Shown here piece by piece: positions 52,895 to 61,585 of a DNA stretch of 64,000 bases. Location of the stretch: contig DWXE01000040.1 of NCBI GenBank assembly GCA_019119355.1, positions 124,001 through 188,000 of the forward strand, in the 5' to 3' direction. The position numbers and the translations under genes were made by a program. Every line of letters begins with the position of its first letter. Within the stretch, counting starts at the first letter, position 1. The stretch comes from Candidatus Eisenbergiella merdigallinarum. GTDB lineage: Bacteria > Bacillota > Clostridia > Lachnospirales > Lachnospiraceae. The notes under the pieces were generated by a model. That model was not told the DNA's origin. It worked only from the letters and a program-made list of their open reading frames with translations, and made no database searches.

Positions 52895-53839
52895 ATGAGC
52901 AAAACTGCGAAACAGAAAAAGTACAGAACGCCGGTCCTGAAAACGGCAAAAAAGCATTGGATGCTGCTTCTGATGCTGGTTCCGGCTGTGGTGTACGTGG
53001 TGATCTTTTCATACGTGCCCATGACGGGGATCGTTCTTGCATTTAAGCGATACCAGTATGCGGGAGGAATTTACGGATCCCCATGGGTGGGGCTGGATAA
53101 TTTCAAGGCGCTGCTGGTGGCGGGAAAGCTGGGGCAGGTGACGAGAAATACGCTGCTGTACAATATTGCCTTCATTTTTCTGGGCGTGATCTTTGAAATG
53201 GGGAGCGCCATCCTGCTGAACGAGCTGTTGGGAAAATGGTTCAAGAAGATCGCCCAGTCCTTCATGTTCCTTCCGTACTTCATAAGCTGGGTTGTGGCCG
53301 GCGCGATCATGTACAACATTTTCAACTATGAAAAGGGTGTGTTCAACCATATTCTTGAGCTGTTCGGAGCAGCGCCCTTCGACCTTTACAATACGCCGGC
53401 GGCCTGGCCCGTCGTTTTGATCTTCCTGAAGCTGTGGAAGCAGACCGGATACGGATCGGTGGTCTACCTTGCAGCGATCACGGGACTGGATCAGGAAATG
53501 TTTGAGGCCGCCTCCATCGATGGGGCGAGCGCCTGGCAGAAGATCCGCTACATCACGATTCCCTCCCTGCTTCCGACCATGATGATCATGGTGCTTCTTG
53601 CGATCGGAAATATCTTCAGGGGCGATTTCGGACTGTTCTATCAGACGGTGAAGAGCAGCGCCCTGCTTCAGCCGGTTACGGATGTCATTGATACCTATGT
53701 GTTCCGCCTGCTGATCAACAACAGCGATATCGGCGTATCCGCCGCTGCGGGATTGTATCAGTCGGTGCTCTGCTTCATCACCATCACGATCTGTAACAGA
53801 CTGGTGAAAAAGGCGGATCCGGATTACGCGCTGTATTAA
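52895..53839 (+). CDS. Sugar ABC transporter permease, LplB type
   Basis: A 314-aa permease with six spans and the EAA loop EAASIDGASAWQKIRYITIP. It is the same length as the LplB-like permease at 4743 and clearly related, but not a recent copy. The frame is open back to 52634; the ATG at 52895 has GGTAGGGAG upstream and gives the usual N-terminus. It is the first gene of the second permease-permease-lipoprotein set. No ATPase is linked. Confidence 0.93.
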   Translation: MSKTAKQKKYRTPVLKTAKKHWMLLLMLVPAVVYVVIFSYVPMTGIVLAFKRYQYAGGIYGSPWVGLDNFKALLVAGKLGQVTRNTLLYNIAFIFLGVIFEMGSAILLNELLGKWFKKIAQSFMFLPYFISWVVAGAIMYNIFNYEKGVFNHILELFGAAPFDLYNTPAAWPVVLIFLKLWKQTGYGSVVYLAAITGLDQEMFEAASIDGASAWQKIRYITIPSLLPTMMIMVLLAIGNIFRGDFGLFYQTVKSSALLQPVTDVIDTYVFRLLINNSDIGVSAAAGLYQSVLCFITITICNRLVKKADPDYALY

Positions 53840-53844
53840 TGCGA

Positions 53845-53994
53845 GGAATGGAGGAAAAATTGAAAAATGTGCTCGAGAGCACATTTTTCAATCCGGATTT
53901 GTGCCGAAGCGTCACAAATCCCCGGATCGCAGCGTCAAATCTCAAATTTGGCGCGCGTTCCTCAGCGCAAAAGCGCTTCGGAATGGAGGAAAAA
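53845..53994 (+). repeat. Multi-hairpin repeat element (copy B) between permease genes
   Basis: A 15-bp direct repeat that includes the ribosome binding site (53845-53859 and 53980-53994) brackets about 120 bp of stacked hairpins. Stem 1 is 53859-53873/53878-53892. Stem 2 is 53895-53903/53913-53921. A third stem lies around 53932-53956 and a small AGCGC/GCGCT stem at about 53964-53976. Stem 1 and the GCTTCGGAATGGAGG tail match copy A at 26657. The layout suggests insertion of a mobile hairpin element that kept a ribosome binding site for the second permease. Confidence 0.78.
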
Positions 53995-54915
53995 ATGGCA
54001 GAAAAGAAAATGAATGCGGGCGTCAGGGTCAAAAAGGGAAAGGACGCCATTGCAGTAAACGTACTCGGATATATCCTGATCGGCCTGTTTGCGCTGATCT
54101 GTGTGATTCCCTTTTATCTGATCATCGTGGCTTCCTTTACGGATGAATCCGCATTGATCAGGGACGGTTATCCCCTGCTGCCGTCGATCGTTGATTTCAG
54201 CGTACAGAGCTATGTGCTGTGCCTGAAAAATCCGGTTTCAATTTTGATGGCATACGGGACCACCTTCGGCGTTACCATCGCAGGGACAGCGGTGGCGGTA
54301 TTCATTTCGACGATGACCGGCTATGTGCTTTCCCGCCAGGATTTCCCCTGGAGGAATAAGTTTTCCTTTTTCTTTTTCTTTACCACGCTGTTCAGCGGCG
54401 GTCTGGTGCCCTCCTATATTCTGTGCATCAGATATCTGAACTTTAAAAACAATTATCTTGCGCTGCTGCTGCCGCTGATGTTTTCCGTCTGGAACATGAT
54501 CATCGCGAAGTCGTTCATGGCCGGGATTCCCAGCGCCATCAGCGAATCGGCAAAGATGGACGGGGCGAGCGACTTCACGATCTTCATCCGTCTGATCCTT
54601 CCGCTGAGCAAGCCTCTGGTCGCAACGCTTGGACTGTTTTCCGCGCTGGCCTACTGGAACGACTGGTATAACTGCATGCTGTATATCACGGAGGAGGATA
54701 TGTTCACCCTGCAGTATTATCTGCAGAGGATGCTGGGAAGCGCGGAGGCCATGAGGATCGTGGCTGAAAAATCCGGAATCGCCCTTCCGTCCATTCCGTT
54801 GGAGGGTATGAAAATGGCTATGACCGTTGTCGCTACCGGACCCATCGTTCTTCTGTATCCGTTCGTACAGCGCTACTTCGTAAAGGGACTTACCATCGGA
54901 GCGGTTAAGGGATAA
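53995..54915 (+). CDS. Sugar ABC transporter permease, YtcP type
   Basis: A 306-aa permease with a basic N-terminus, six spans, the EAA loop ESAKMDGASDFTIFIRLILP and the YWNDWY segment, like the protein at 5701. The frame extends upstream through the hairpin element to 53839, but ATG at 53995 follows GGAGG and starts the normal N-terminus. It forms the channel with the preceding LplB-like permease. The 155-bp gap from that gene is unusual for this gene pair and is due to the inserted element. Confidence 0.93.
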   Translation: MAEKKMNAGVRVKKGKDAIAVNVLGYILIGLFALICVIPFYLIIVASFTDESALIRDGYPLLPSIVDFSVQSYVLCLKNPVSILMAYGTTFGVTIAGTAVAVFISTMTGYVLSRQDFPWRNKFSFFFFFTTLFSGGLVPSYILCIRYLNFKNNYLALLLPLMFSVWNMIIAKSFMAGIPSAISESAKMDGASDFTIFIRLILPLSKPLVATLGLFSALAYWNDWYNCMLYITEEDMFTLQYYLQRMLGSAEAMRIVAEKSGIALPSIPLEGMKMAMTVVATGPIVLLYPFVQRYFVKGLTIGAVKG

Positions 54916-54941
54916 AGAGTCGGCAAGGCCACAAATAACCC

Positions 54942-55007
54942 AGATATCCGCAGTGTGAAGTATCTGAAGCGAGGTATATCCAAAGCAAGATGTATCCGAA
55001 GCCGGAA
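54942..55007 (+). repeat. Degenerate short tandem repeats before lipoprotein gene
   Basis: Three to four imperfect copies of a 16-18 bp unit resembling GTATCCGAAGC follow one another between the second permease and the lipoprotein. They might be operator half-sites or mRNA structure; the similarity is weak. Confidence 0.4.
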
Positions 55008-55046
55008 GGGCTTCTGAGCATAAATAAAAAGGAAGAGAGGTTGGAT

Positions 55047-56717
55047 ATGAAAAAGAAAAAACTGTTGGCAATCGTAATGAGCCTGTGTCTGACAGCGGCG
55101 GCATTTTCAGGCTGCGGCAGCTCGGCAGGAAGCAGCTCCGGAACCGGAACGGCCGAAAGCGCGCAGAGCACCGCGGCGGAGGCTGCGGACAGCACGACCG
55201 GAACGGAAGCGGCGGAGAGCGCCGCGGCATCGCTGGACAGCCTTCCTGCCGCCGTGGGAGAAGGAACGATCACCGCAACGCCGGAGATGTACTCCGCCAT
55301 CGATCTGAGCAAGCCGTATACGGTGAACATGTATCTGATCGGAGATACGCCGAATGACTGGGACAAGGTCCTTGCGCTTGCAAACGAATATCTGGAGCCG
55401 TTCAACACTACGCTGAACGTGACCATCATGAGCTGGAGCGATTATCAGACCATGTATTCCCTGGTGCTGGCGGGCGGCGAGCAGGTGGATCTGATCTTTA
55501 CAGCACCCTGGTGCTATATGTATACCGAGGCGGCGAAGGGCTCCTTCTATGAGCTGACCGATGAATTCATCGCCGCGAATATGCCGCTGACGAGCAAATA
55601 TCAGGCCGAGGAAAGCTGGGATGAGACGACGATCTCCGGAAAGACGATCGCGGTTCCCTCCAACGTGGCTTCTCCCATGGGAAAGATCGTCGCCATCCGT
55701 CAGGATCTTGCGGACAAGTACGGGATTTCCGAGCTGACAAGCTGGGAGGACTATATGAACTTCTGCCTTACCATCGCGGAGCAGGAAACGCCTGAGAGCG
55801 GAATCTATGCGATGCCGGCCTCCGGAAACAACAGCGAGCTTTGGGACGTATATCGGCAGCAGTATGATACCTTTGAGGCGGTAAAGAGCGGAAACGTCAT
55901 CATGTATTATCAGTATGACGGCGGGATCCCGGCGAAGGAGGACATCAAGCTGGTCTGCGAGCTGGATTTCTTCCGGGATTTCTGCTATGATATGAAGACG
56001 CTGGCGGACGCGGGAGCCTGGAGCAGAAGCGCTCTGACCAATACGGTGACGGACGACGACGCCTTCGGCAACCTGCAGGGTGCGTCCATTGCCTGGAACG
56101 GCTCCGTCTTTACCTATATGGAACAGGCGGAAAAGACGGAGGGCGTGGAATGTGCAGCCTATGACGTCACCCAGGATCATCTGGTAAGCGCGGAAGCATA
56201 TTCCAACAATGATATGGCGATCACCGCCGGTTCTCAGAATCCGGAGCGCGCGGCGATGGTGCTGGATCTGATGAAGTTTGATACTTATCTGAACAGGCTT
56301 CTGATCCTTGGCATCGAGGGAGACCATTACAGCATCAACGAACAGAATGAATACTCAGAGCTCGAGAATTCCACGAATTTTGCAGCAAATGCACTTTCGG
56401 TTTCCTGGGCGATTAAGAATGGAGAGCTGAAGGAAGCGGGAGTTCCTGAGCGGGAGCAGGTAATTACGGACGCATGGGAGGAAAGGGTTGAGATGAACCC
56501 TACCATCACCTTCGTTTTTGATGATACGAACGTGACCGCATATATGTCGGCAGTGGACAGCGTTCTTGCAGATTACATCCCGATGCTGCAGCTTGGCCTG
56601 GTGGATGATGTGGATGCAACGATCGACGAATGCATTCAGAAGTGCTATGATGCGGGGCTGCAGAACATTTATGACGAATTTTACACCCAGTACGACGCAT
56701 GGGCAGCGACCCGGTAA
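55047..56717 (+). CDS. Extracellular sugar-binding lipoprotein
   Basis: A 556-aa binding protein for the second transporter. The signal peptide ends in FSGC with lipidated C23, followed by a Ser/Gly/Ala/Glu/Thr linker to about residue 65. The binding domain starts near LDSLPAAVGEG. The C-terminal region is related to LplA-type proteins. GGAAGAGAGG lies before the ATG. It is the last gene of the transporter unit, closed by a hairpin terminator. The ligand is unknown; the linked GH2 and clan-A-like enzymes suggest a beta-galactoside or related oligosaccharide. Confidence 0.92.
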   Translation: MKKKKLLAIVMSLCLTAAAFSGCGSSAGSSSGTGTAESAQSTAAEAADSTTGTEAAESAAASLDSLPAAVGEGTITATPEMYSAIDLSKPYTVNMYLIGDTPNDWDKVLALANEYLEPFNTTLNVTIMSWSDYQTMYSLVLAGGEQVDLIFTAPWCYMYTEAAKGSFYELTDEFIAANMPLTSKYQAEESWDETTISGKTIAVPSNVASPMGKIVAIRQDLADKYGISELTSWEDYMNFCLTIAEQETPESGIYAMPASGNNSELWDVYRQQYDTFEAVKSGNVIMYYQYDGGIPAKEDIKLVCELDFFRDFCYDMKTLADAGAWSRSALTNTVTDDDAFGNLQGASIAWNGSVFTYMEQAEKTEGVECAAYDVTQDHLVSAEAYSNNDMAITAGSQNPERAAMVLDLMKFDTYLNRLLILGIEGDHYSINEQNEYSELENSTNFAANALSVSWAIKNGELKEAGVPEREQVITDAWEERVEMNPTITFVFDDTNVTAYMSAVDSVLADYIPMLQLGLVDDVDATIDECIQKCYDAGLQNIYDEFYTQYDAWAATR

Positions 56718-56750
56718 GCAATACGGCGAGCGGAGCAATGCAATAGTTGA

Positions 56751-56777
56751 AAGGCCGGTCCCTGAGACCGGCTTTTC
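56751..56777 (+). terminator. Terminator between lipoprotein and LacI genes
   Basis: A perfect 7-bp stem (56754-56760 and 56766-56772) is followed by four T and lies just upstream of the LacI ribosome binding site. Confidence 0.75.
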
Positions 56778-56799
56778 TCAGGAAAGGAGGGGAGGCGCC

Positions 56800-57831
56800 A
56801 TCACCTTAGAAGAAATGGCAATAGAGCTTGGCGTATCTAAGAGCACGGTTTCCCGGGCCTTATCCGGAAAGGGACGTATCGGGGAGGAAACCAGGCTGAA
56901 AATCCGCGCTTACGCACAGGAGAAGGGAATCTGGAAAGAGACAAAGCTCGAAAAGAGATCCACCGGTACGGGGAACCTGGCCGTTGTGATCCCGGCGGAC
57001 GTCTATACCATCGGTTATCCTTTTTTTCAGGAAAGCCTGCTTGGAATCAGCGAGGTCGCGGGGATGCTGAAATATCATGTGATGCTTGTGACCGGAGCCT
57101 CCAATGATATTACCGGACTTGAGGAGCTTGTGGGAAACGGAAAGGTGGACGGCGCCATCCTGATGCGGAGCATGCAGGGAGACCGGATGCTTCAATATCT
57201 GTCGGAGCGCAGCTTCCCGACAGCGCTGATCGGAACCTGCGAATACGACAATATCCTTCAGGTGGACACGGACAACAGGGCCTCGGCAGCAAGCCTCTGC
57301 TCCCTCCTGATCAGTCAAGGCTATCGGCGTTTTGCATTTATACTGGGGAGTATGTCCTATCTGGTGAATGAACGAAGGCTGAAGGGCTGTATGGATGCTC
57401 TGGACAGGTATGGGATTCCTATGGAGCAGCAGCTGGTTTATAATAATTTTGTCAATATGGAAATCCTTGACAGCATTATCAGTGATGTGATCGGGAAAAG
57501 GGCGGAATGCATCATCTGCGGGGATGATGTGATCTGCACCCGGCTGATGTCGCGCATGCAGGCCGAGGGCTACCGGATCCCCAAGGATATATCCATCGCG
57601 TCTCTTTACAACAGCGTGAATCTGGAATGCTTTTCCCCGGCGGTGACGGCGGTTAATATTTCGGCAAGGCAGCTTGGAAATGAGACGGCTAAACGGCTGA
57701 TCGCCTGGCTGGAGGAAACGCCCGGTGCAGCCGGACGAGAGGGGGGGGGTAAAACGGAAGGAGAAGGCGGCAGGATTGAGCTGAATTATGAGATCCTGGT
57801 GAGAAAATCTACGGGACGTATGTATCGGTAG
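56800..57831 (+). CDS. LacI family transcriptional regulator with possible ATC start
   Basis: A 343-aa regulator if translated from 56800. The helix-turn-helix reads ITLEEMAIELGVSKSTVSRA, where family members begin M-T-L-x-E. The ribosome binding site AGGAGGGG (56785-56792) lies 7 bp before the ATC at 56800, but 22 bp before the first ATG (56815), which would cut into helix 1. No ATG, GTG or TTG lies suitably upstream. The ligand-binding domain (about 60-330) looks intact (GNLAVVIPADVYTIGYPFFQ). A nine-G tract at 57741-57749 lies near the 3' end in frame. It probably represses the flanking transporter and hydrolase genes. Confidence 0.8.
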   Translation: MTLEEMAIELGVSKSTVSRALSGKGRIGEETRLKIRAYAQEKGIWKETKLEKRSTGTGNLAVVIPADVYTIGYPFFQESLLGISEVAGMLKYHVMLVTGASNDITGLEELVGNGKVDGAILMRSMQGDRMLQYLSERSFPTALIGTCEYDNILQVDTDNRASAASLCSLLISQGYRRFAFILGSMSYLVNERRLKGCMDALDRYGIPMEQQLVYNNFVNMEILDSIISDVIGKRAECIICGDDVICTRLMSRMQAEGYRIPKDISIASLYNSVNLECFSPAVTAVNISARQLGNETAKRLIAWLEETPGAAGREGGGKTEGEGGRIELNYEILVRKSTGRMYR

Positions 57832-57881
57832 CGGTTTGAATTTTCCGGCGAAGAGATGCAAACAACAACGGGGGTATTGAT

Positions 57882-60410
57882 ATGTATTTAACTGGAAATG
57901 AAGTGAGAAAAAAGGAAAGCTTTAATCTGGACTGGTATTTTTGTCATGAAAGGGACGCCGCCTGCAAGGAGAGGCAGGGGGGAAGGCCTGTATTGGAAAA
58001 AGGGGACAAAGGGCTGCGTCCGGTGAAGCTGCCTCATGACTGGAGCCTGGACTATCCCTTTTCACAGGATGCGGTCTCCTGCGGCTCCGGCGGGTATGCG
58101 GAAACGGGAACCGGGTGGTACCGGAAGGTATTCCGCGTGGCTCCGGAGGCGGTGAGGGAAGGACGGGTGATCCTGCGCTTTGACGGCGCGTACATGCTCG
58201 CGCGGGTATGGCTGAACGGAACGGAGCTTGGCCGCCATGTGTACGGATACACGCCCTTTGAATGGGATGTGACCGGGCTTCTGAAGGCGGACGGAGAGGA
58301 AAATATTGTGGAGGTGGAGGTGGACAATTCCGCCCAGCCCAATTCCCGCTGGTATTCCGGCTCCGGAATCACAAGAGATGTGTGGCTGATCGGTGTAAGG
58401 CCCGTACATATCGCCTCCTATGGCGTCTTCGTACGATGTGAGGATGTGACGGAGGAGGAGGCCGCTCTGGTCGTGGAAACCAGGGTGGCAGGGACGGGTG
58501 CCGGAGCGGACGGAAGAGTGTGTGTGAAGAGCTGCGTTTATGCGCCGGCCGGAGCCCTGTGCGCGGAGGCGGAAACGGCTGAAGCTCAGAAGGCGGCGTC
58601 CTCCGAAGGAGCGGGCGCGACCGGGAAAACGGCTGTTCCCGGTGAAACAGCAGTGTCCGAAAAAACAGCCGAAGAAGAGCAGACATTTGTCCAGAGAATC
58701 CGAATAGCCTCTCCCGCTCTCTGGTCCGCTCAGCACCCCTTTCTGTATCAGGTAAAGGTCAGCGTATGGACGGATGGAGAAAAGCAGGATGAGGTGATCG
58801 TTCCAGCCGGAATCCGCAGCGTTTTCTTTGACAGTGAAAAGGGCTTCCTGATCAACGGAAGGCGTGAAAAGCTGAACGGTGTATGCGTGCACCACGACGG
58901 CGGAAGCATGGGAGCGGCGGTGCCGGCGCAGATCTGGGAAAGGCGGCTGGAGAAGCTGAAAAGCATGGGGGTGAACGCCGTGCGCATGTCCCACAACCCG
59001 CCGGATCCCGCCCTGCTTGAGCTCTGTGACCGGATGGGCTTTTATGTGATGGACGAGGCCTTTGACGAGTGGCGCATCCTGAAGGGAAAGGAGCTTGGGA
59101 GCAATACCCATGAGAGCCGCGGATATTCGGAATGGTTTGAGGAATGCCATGAGGAGGATCTGACCGTCATGCTGCTGCGGGACAGGAATCATCCCTGCAT
59201 CGTGATCTGGAGCATTGGAAACGAGGTGCCGGACCAGACGGCTCCGGAAGGATATCTGACGGCAAGGAGCCTGAAGGCGCTGTGCAAAAAGCTGGTTCCC
59301 GGCTGCTTCGTAACCCAGGCCAACGATCAGATCTGCGCCGAGCCAAGGGCGGCAAGGGAGGAATTTCTGGATGAGCTTGATGTGGTGGGCTACAACTATG
59401 TTGGAAGGTGGCGCACAAGGGCCGAAACCCTGTATGACGACGACAAGCGAGCCCGTCCGGACCGCTGTGTGATCGGAACGGAGAACGGAGGGCTTGGAGG
59501 CGTACGGGGAGAGTACAGCCTGCGCATGTCGGAGAATGCGGGCTGGTGGAAGCGGCCCTATTACAGCGCGCCTGTTGCGGTAGGAAAGCTGCTGCATTTT
59601 ACCATGGTGCATGACTACGTTGCCGGAGATTTCATGTGGACGGGTATCGATTATCTGGGCGAGGCGCATTGGCCGGCCCGCTCCGCCAGCGCAGGCGTGC
59701 TGGATACCTGCGGCTTTGAGAAGGACAGCTTCTATTTTTATAAAAGCATATGGAAACGGGAGGAGCCCATGGTCCATCTGCTTCCGCACTGGAACCTGGA
59801 CGTGGAGCAGGGAACCATCCTTCCGGTTTTGGGCTATACGAGCTGCGACAGCGCCGAGCTGTTTTTGAACGGAAAATCCTACGGAAGAAAGGCCTATGCT
59901 TATCCGGACTATGGCATGACGGAGCGCTATGGACATTTTGACAGAGAGCCGGAGCCGGTGAATACGGACGATCTGTTTTTGAGCTGGGACGTTCCCTATG
60001 AGCCGGGCTGTATCGAGCTGGTGGGATACCGGGATGGAAAGGAAGCGGCCCGCCATACGGTGAGAACGGCGGGAAGGCCTGCCGTCCTCCGGGCCGCGTG
60101 CTACAGGGAGAAGGCAAAAGCGGACGGGCAGGATGTGGCCCAGATCGAGATCTGGGTGGAGGATGAGGAAGGAAACTTCTGCCCTCAGTCCGACGCTCTG
60201 CTGAGCGTGTCCCTGGAAGGGCCGGCGGAGCTGATCGGTCTGGACAACGGAAACCCGGAGGGGAAGGAGAGCATGAGAGGAAAGCAGATGCACGCCTTCC
60301 ACGGCCGCGCCCTTGCGGTGATCCGGTCTGCGAAGGAAGCAGGAGACGCGACGGTTTCCATCAGGGCTGAGGGGCTTGCGGAATGTGCCGTCAGGGTGAC
60401 CTTTGCCTGA
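57882..60410 (+). CDS. GH2 beta-galactosidase-like enzyme
   Basis: An 842-aa family 2 hydrolase. The jelly-roll domain begins FNLDWYFCHERDAA with KLPHDWSLDYPF, typical of bacterial beta-galactosidases. The acid/base is E448 in WSIGNEVPDQ and the nucleophile is probably E534 in VIGTENGGLGG. Residues about 210-270 contain an unusual Ala/Glu/Thr/Gly-rich insert in the immunoglobulin-like domain. A C-terminal DUF4982-like and a Big/invasin-like segment (DGQDVAQIEIWVEDEEGNFC) follow the barrel. No signal peptide is seen. It is followed 26 bp later by the next hydrolase. Confidence 0.88.
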   Translation: MYLTGNEVRKKESFNLDWYFCHERDAACKERQGGRPVLEKGDKGLRPVKLPHDWSLDYPFSQDAVSCGSGGYAETGTGWYRKVFRVAPEAVREGRVILRFDGAYMLARVWLNGTELGRHVYGYTPFEWDVTGLLKADGEENIVEVEVDNSAQPNSRWYSGSGITRDVWLIGVRPVHIASYGVFVRCEDVTEEEAALVVETRVAGTGAGADGRVCVKSCVYAPAGALCAEAETAEAQKAASSEGAGATGKTAVPGETAVSEKTAEEEQTFVQRIRIASPALWSAQHPFLYQVKVSVWTDGEKQDEVIVPAGIRSVFFDSEKGFLINGRREKLNGVCVHHDGGSMGAAVPAQIWERRLEKLKSMGVNAVRMSHNPPDPALLELCDRMGFYVMDEAFDEWRILKGKELGSNTHESRGYSEWFEECHEEDLTVMLLRDRNHPCIVIWSIGNEVPDQTAPEGYLTARSLKALCKKLVPGCFVTQANDQICAEPRAAREEFLDELDVVGYNYVGRWRTRAETLYDDDKRARPDRCVIGTENGGLGGVRGEYSLRMSENAGWWKRPYYSAPVAVGKLLHFTMVHDYVAGDFMWTGIDYLGEAHWPARSASAGVLDTCGFEKDSFYFYKSIWKREEPMVHLLPHWNLDVEQGTILPVLGYTSCDSAELFLNGKSYGRKAYAYPDYGMTERYGHFDREPEPVNTDDLFLSWDVPYEPGCIELVGYRDGKEAARHTVRTAGRPAVLRAACYREKAKADGQDVAQIEIWVEDEEGNFCPQSDALLSVSLEGPAELIGLDNGNPEGKESMRGKQMHAFHGRALAVIRSAKEAGDATVSIRAEGLAECAVRVTFA

Positions 60411-60436
60411 GAAAACGCTTCGGAACGGAGGTTAAA

Positions 60437-61486
60437 ATGGATAAGGTATTGGGGATCGTATATGCTTATGACGTAAAGGACGCTTACCAGGAGATCCTGG
60501 AGCTTGGGTTTTCCTGGATGCGGATGGGGATCTGCTTCCCCTGGAAGGATCGGATGTTCGGAACGCTGAGCGAAGCCTATCTGCGGGACAGGGAGCAGAT
60601 GGAAAGGGCACACGGCGCCGGCATTCAGATCATGCCCTCCACGCCGGGAATGGGCGGATTTTATTATGATGAAAAGAAAAAGGAAACCAGGTATCAGGAC
60701 GCCTGGCCGGATTTTGTAGGAGAAAAGGGAACGGAGGAATATTACAGAAACGTGGCGGACACCTGCGCCTTTATCTGCCGTGACTTAAAGGGGATCGCCG
60801 GAAATCTGTGGCAGTGTATGAATGAAATCGACATACCCACGTTTTCCGGGAGCTACAGTGTGGATGTCACCACGAAAACGGCGAGGGCCAGCGCGGAAGG
60901 GATCGTAAGGGAGAATCCGGAGGCGAGATGCGGGATCAATCTGTCCCGGTATCATGAGGAAGGATTGAAGGTGGCGGATCTGGTCTACGCCCCCGGCCAC
61001 AAATTCGGCTATATCGGCGACGATCAGTATTTTGGCTCCTGGCAGGGAAAAACGGTGGAAAGCTGGAATGATGTGATCGAAGCGCTGTATGCGCGCTATC
61101 AGCTTCCGGTGCTGGCGAATGAATGGGGCTATTCCTCCGGCGGGGCGGTGAAGGAAGTAAGGCCGGATCCGTCTGTCCTTCCGGAAGGGATTCCGGACGT
61201 CTGTTATGAAAAGAGCTGGTTCCATGCGGTGGAGGGAGGTCATACCGAAGAGGTGCAGGCCAGGTATCTGCGCCGGGGACTGCAGATTTTTGCGGAAAAT
61301 CCCCATGTGCTCGGAAGCTTTCTGTTCTGCTTTCAGGATGCGCGCCATTGCTACCACTGCGGCGCGTCGGACTGCCCGTCGGAGTGCTGGTGGGGAATTG
61401 TGGATGTGAACGGAAAACCAAAGAAAGCATACCAGGCGGTAAAGGAAGCGATCCGCGAGTATTACAGGAACGAAAAAGAAGCTTGA
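60437..61486 (+). CDS. Clan GH-A-like TIM-barrel glycoside hydrolase
   Basis: A 349-aa protein that forms a single barrel. E130 in QCMNEIDIP fits the acid/base after strand 4, and E229 in VLANEWGYSSGG fits the nucleophile after strand 7, the clan GH-A arrangement (GH2, GH5, GH42, GH53 and others). I cannot assign the family. GAGG precedes the ATG at 60437, and the upstream GCTTCGGAACGGAGG resembles the tail of the hairpin elements at 26703 and 53974. It is probably co-transcribed with the GH2 enzyme and acts on the same oligosaccharide. There is no signal peptide. Confidence 0.75.
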   Translation: MDKVLGIVYAYDVKDAYQEILELGFSWMRMGICFPWKDRMFGTLSEAYLRDREQMERAHGAGIQIMPSTPGMGGFYYDEKKKETRYQDAWPDFVGEKGTEEYYRNVADTCAFICRDLKGIAGNLWQCMNEIDIPTFSGSYSVDVTTKTARASAEGIVRENPEARCGINLSRYHEEGLKVADLVYAPGHKFGYIGDDQYFGSWQGKTVESWNDVIEALYARYQLPVLANEWGYSSGGAVKEVRPDPSVLPEGIPDVCYEKSWFHAVEGGHTEEVQARYLRRGLQIFAENPHVLGSFLFCFQDARHCYHCGASDCPSECWWGIVDVNGKPKKAYQAVKEAIREYYRNEKEA

Positions 61487-61585
61487 AAAATGACGGGTTC
61501 CGCGTTAGAGTAGGAAAGGAAATTCTCAAGAGAAAAAAGGTTTCCCCATCGGCGCTGTGCCGGTATGGGAACGAGGAGACAGCTT

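Noticed and set aside
53839-53994. 52-residue N-terminal extension of the second YtcP-type permease
   Set aside because: The open frame runs through a hairpin element. A better ribosome binding site and a normal N-terminus are at 53995.
56566-56799. Upstream extension of the LacI frame
   Set aside because: It overlaps the lipoprotein coding sequence and the terminator hairpin, and is not related to the LacI family.
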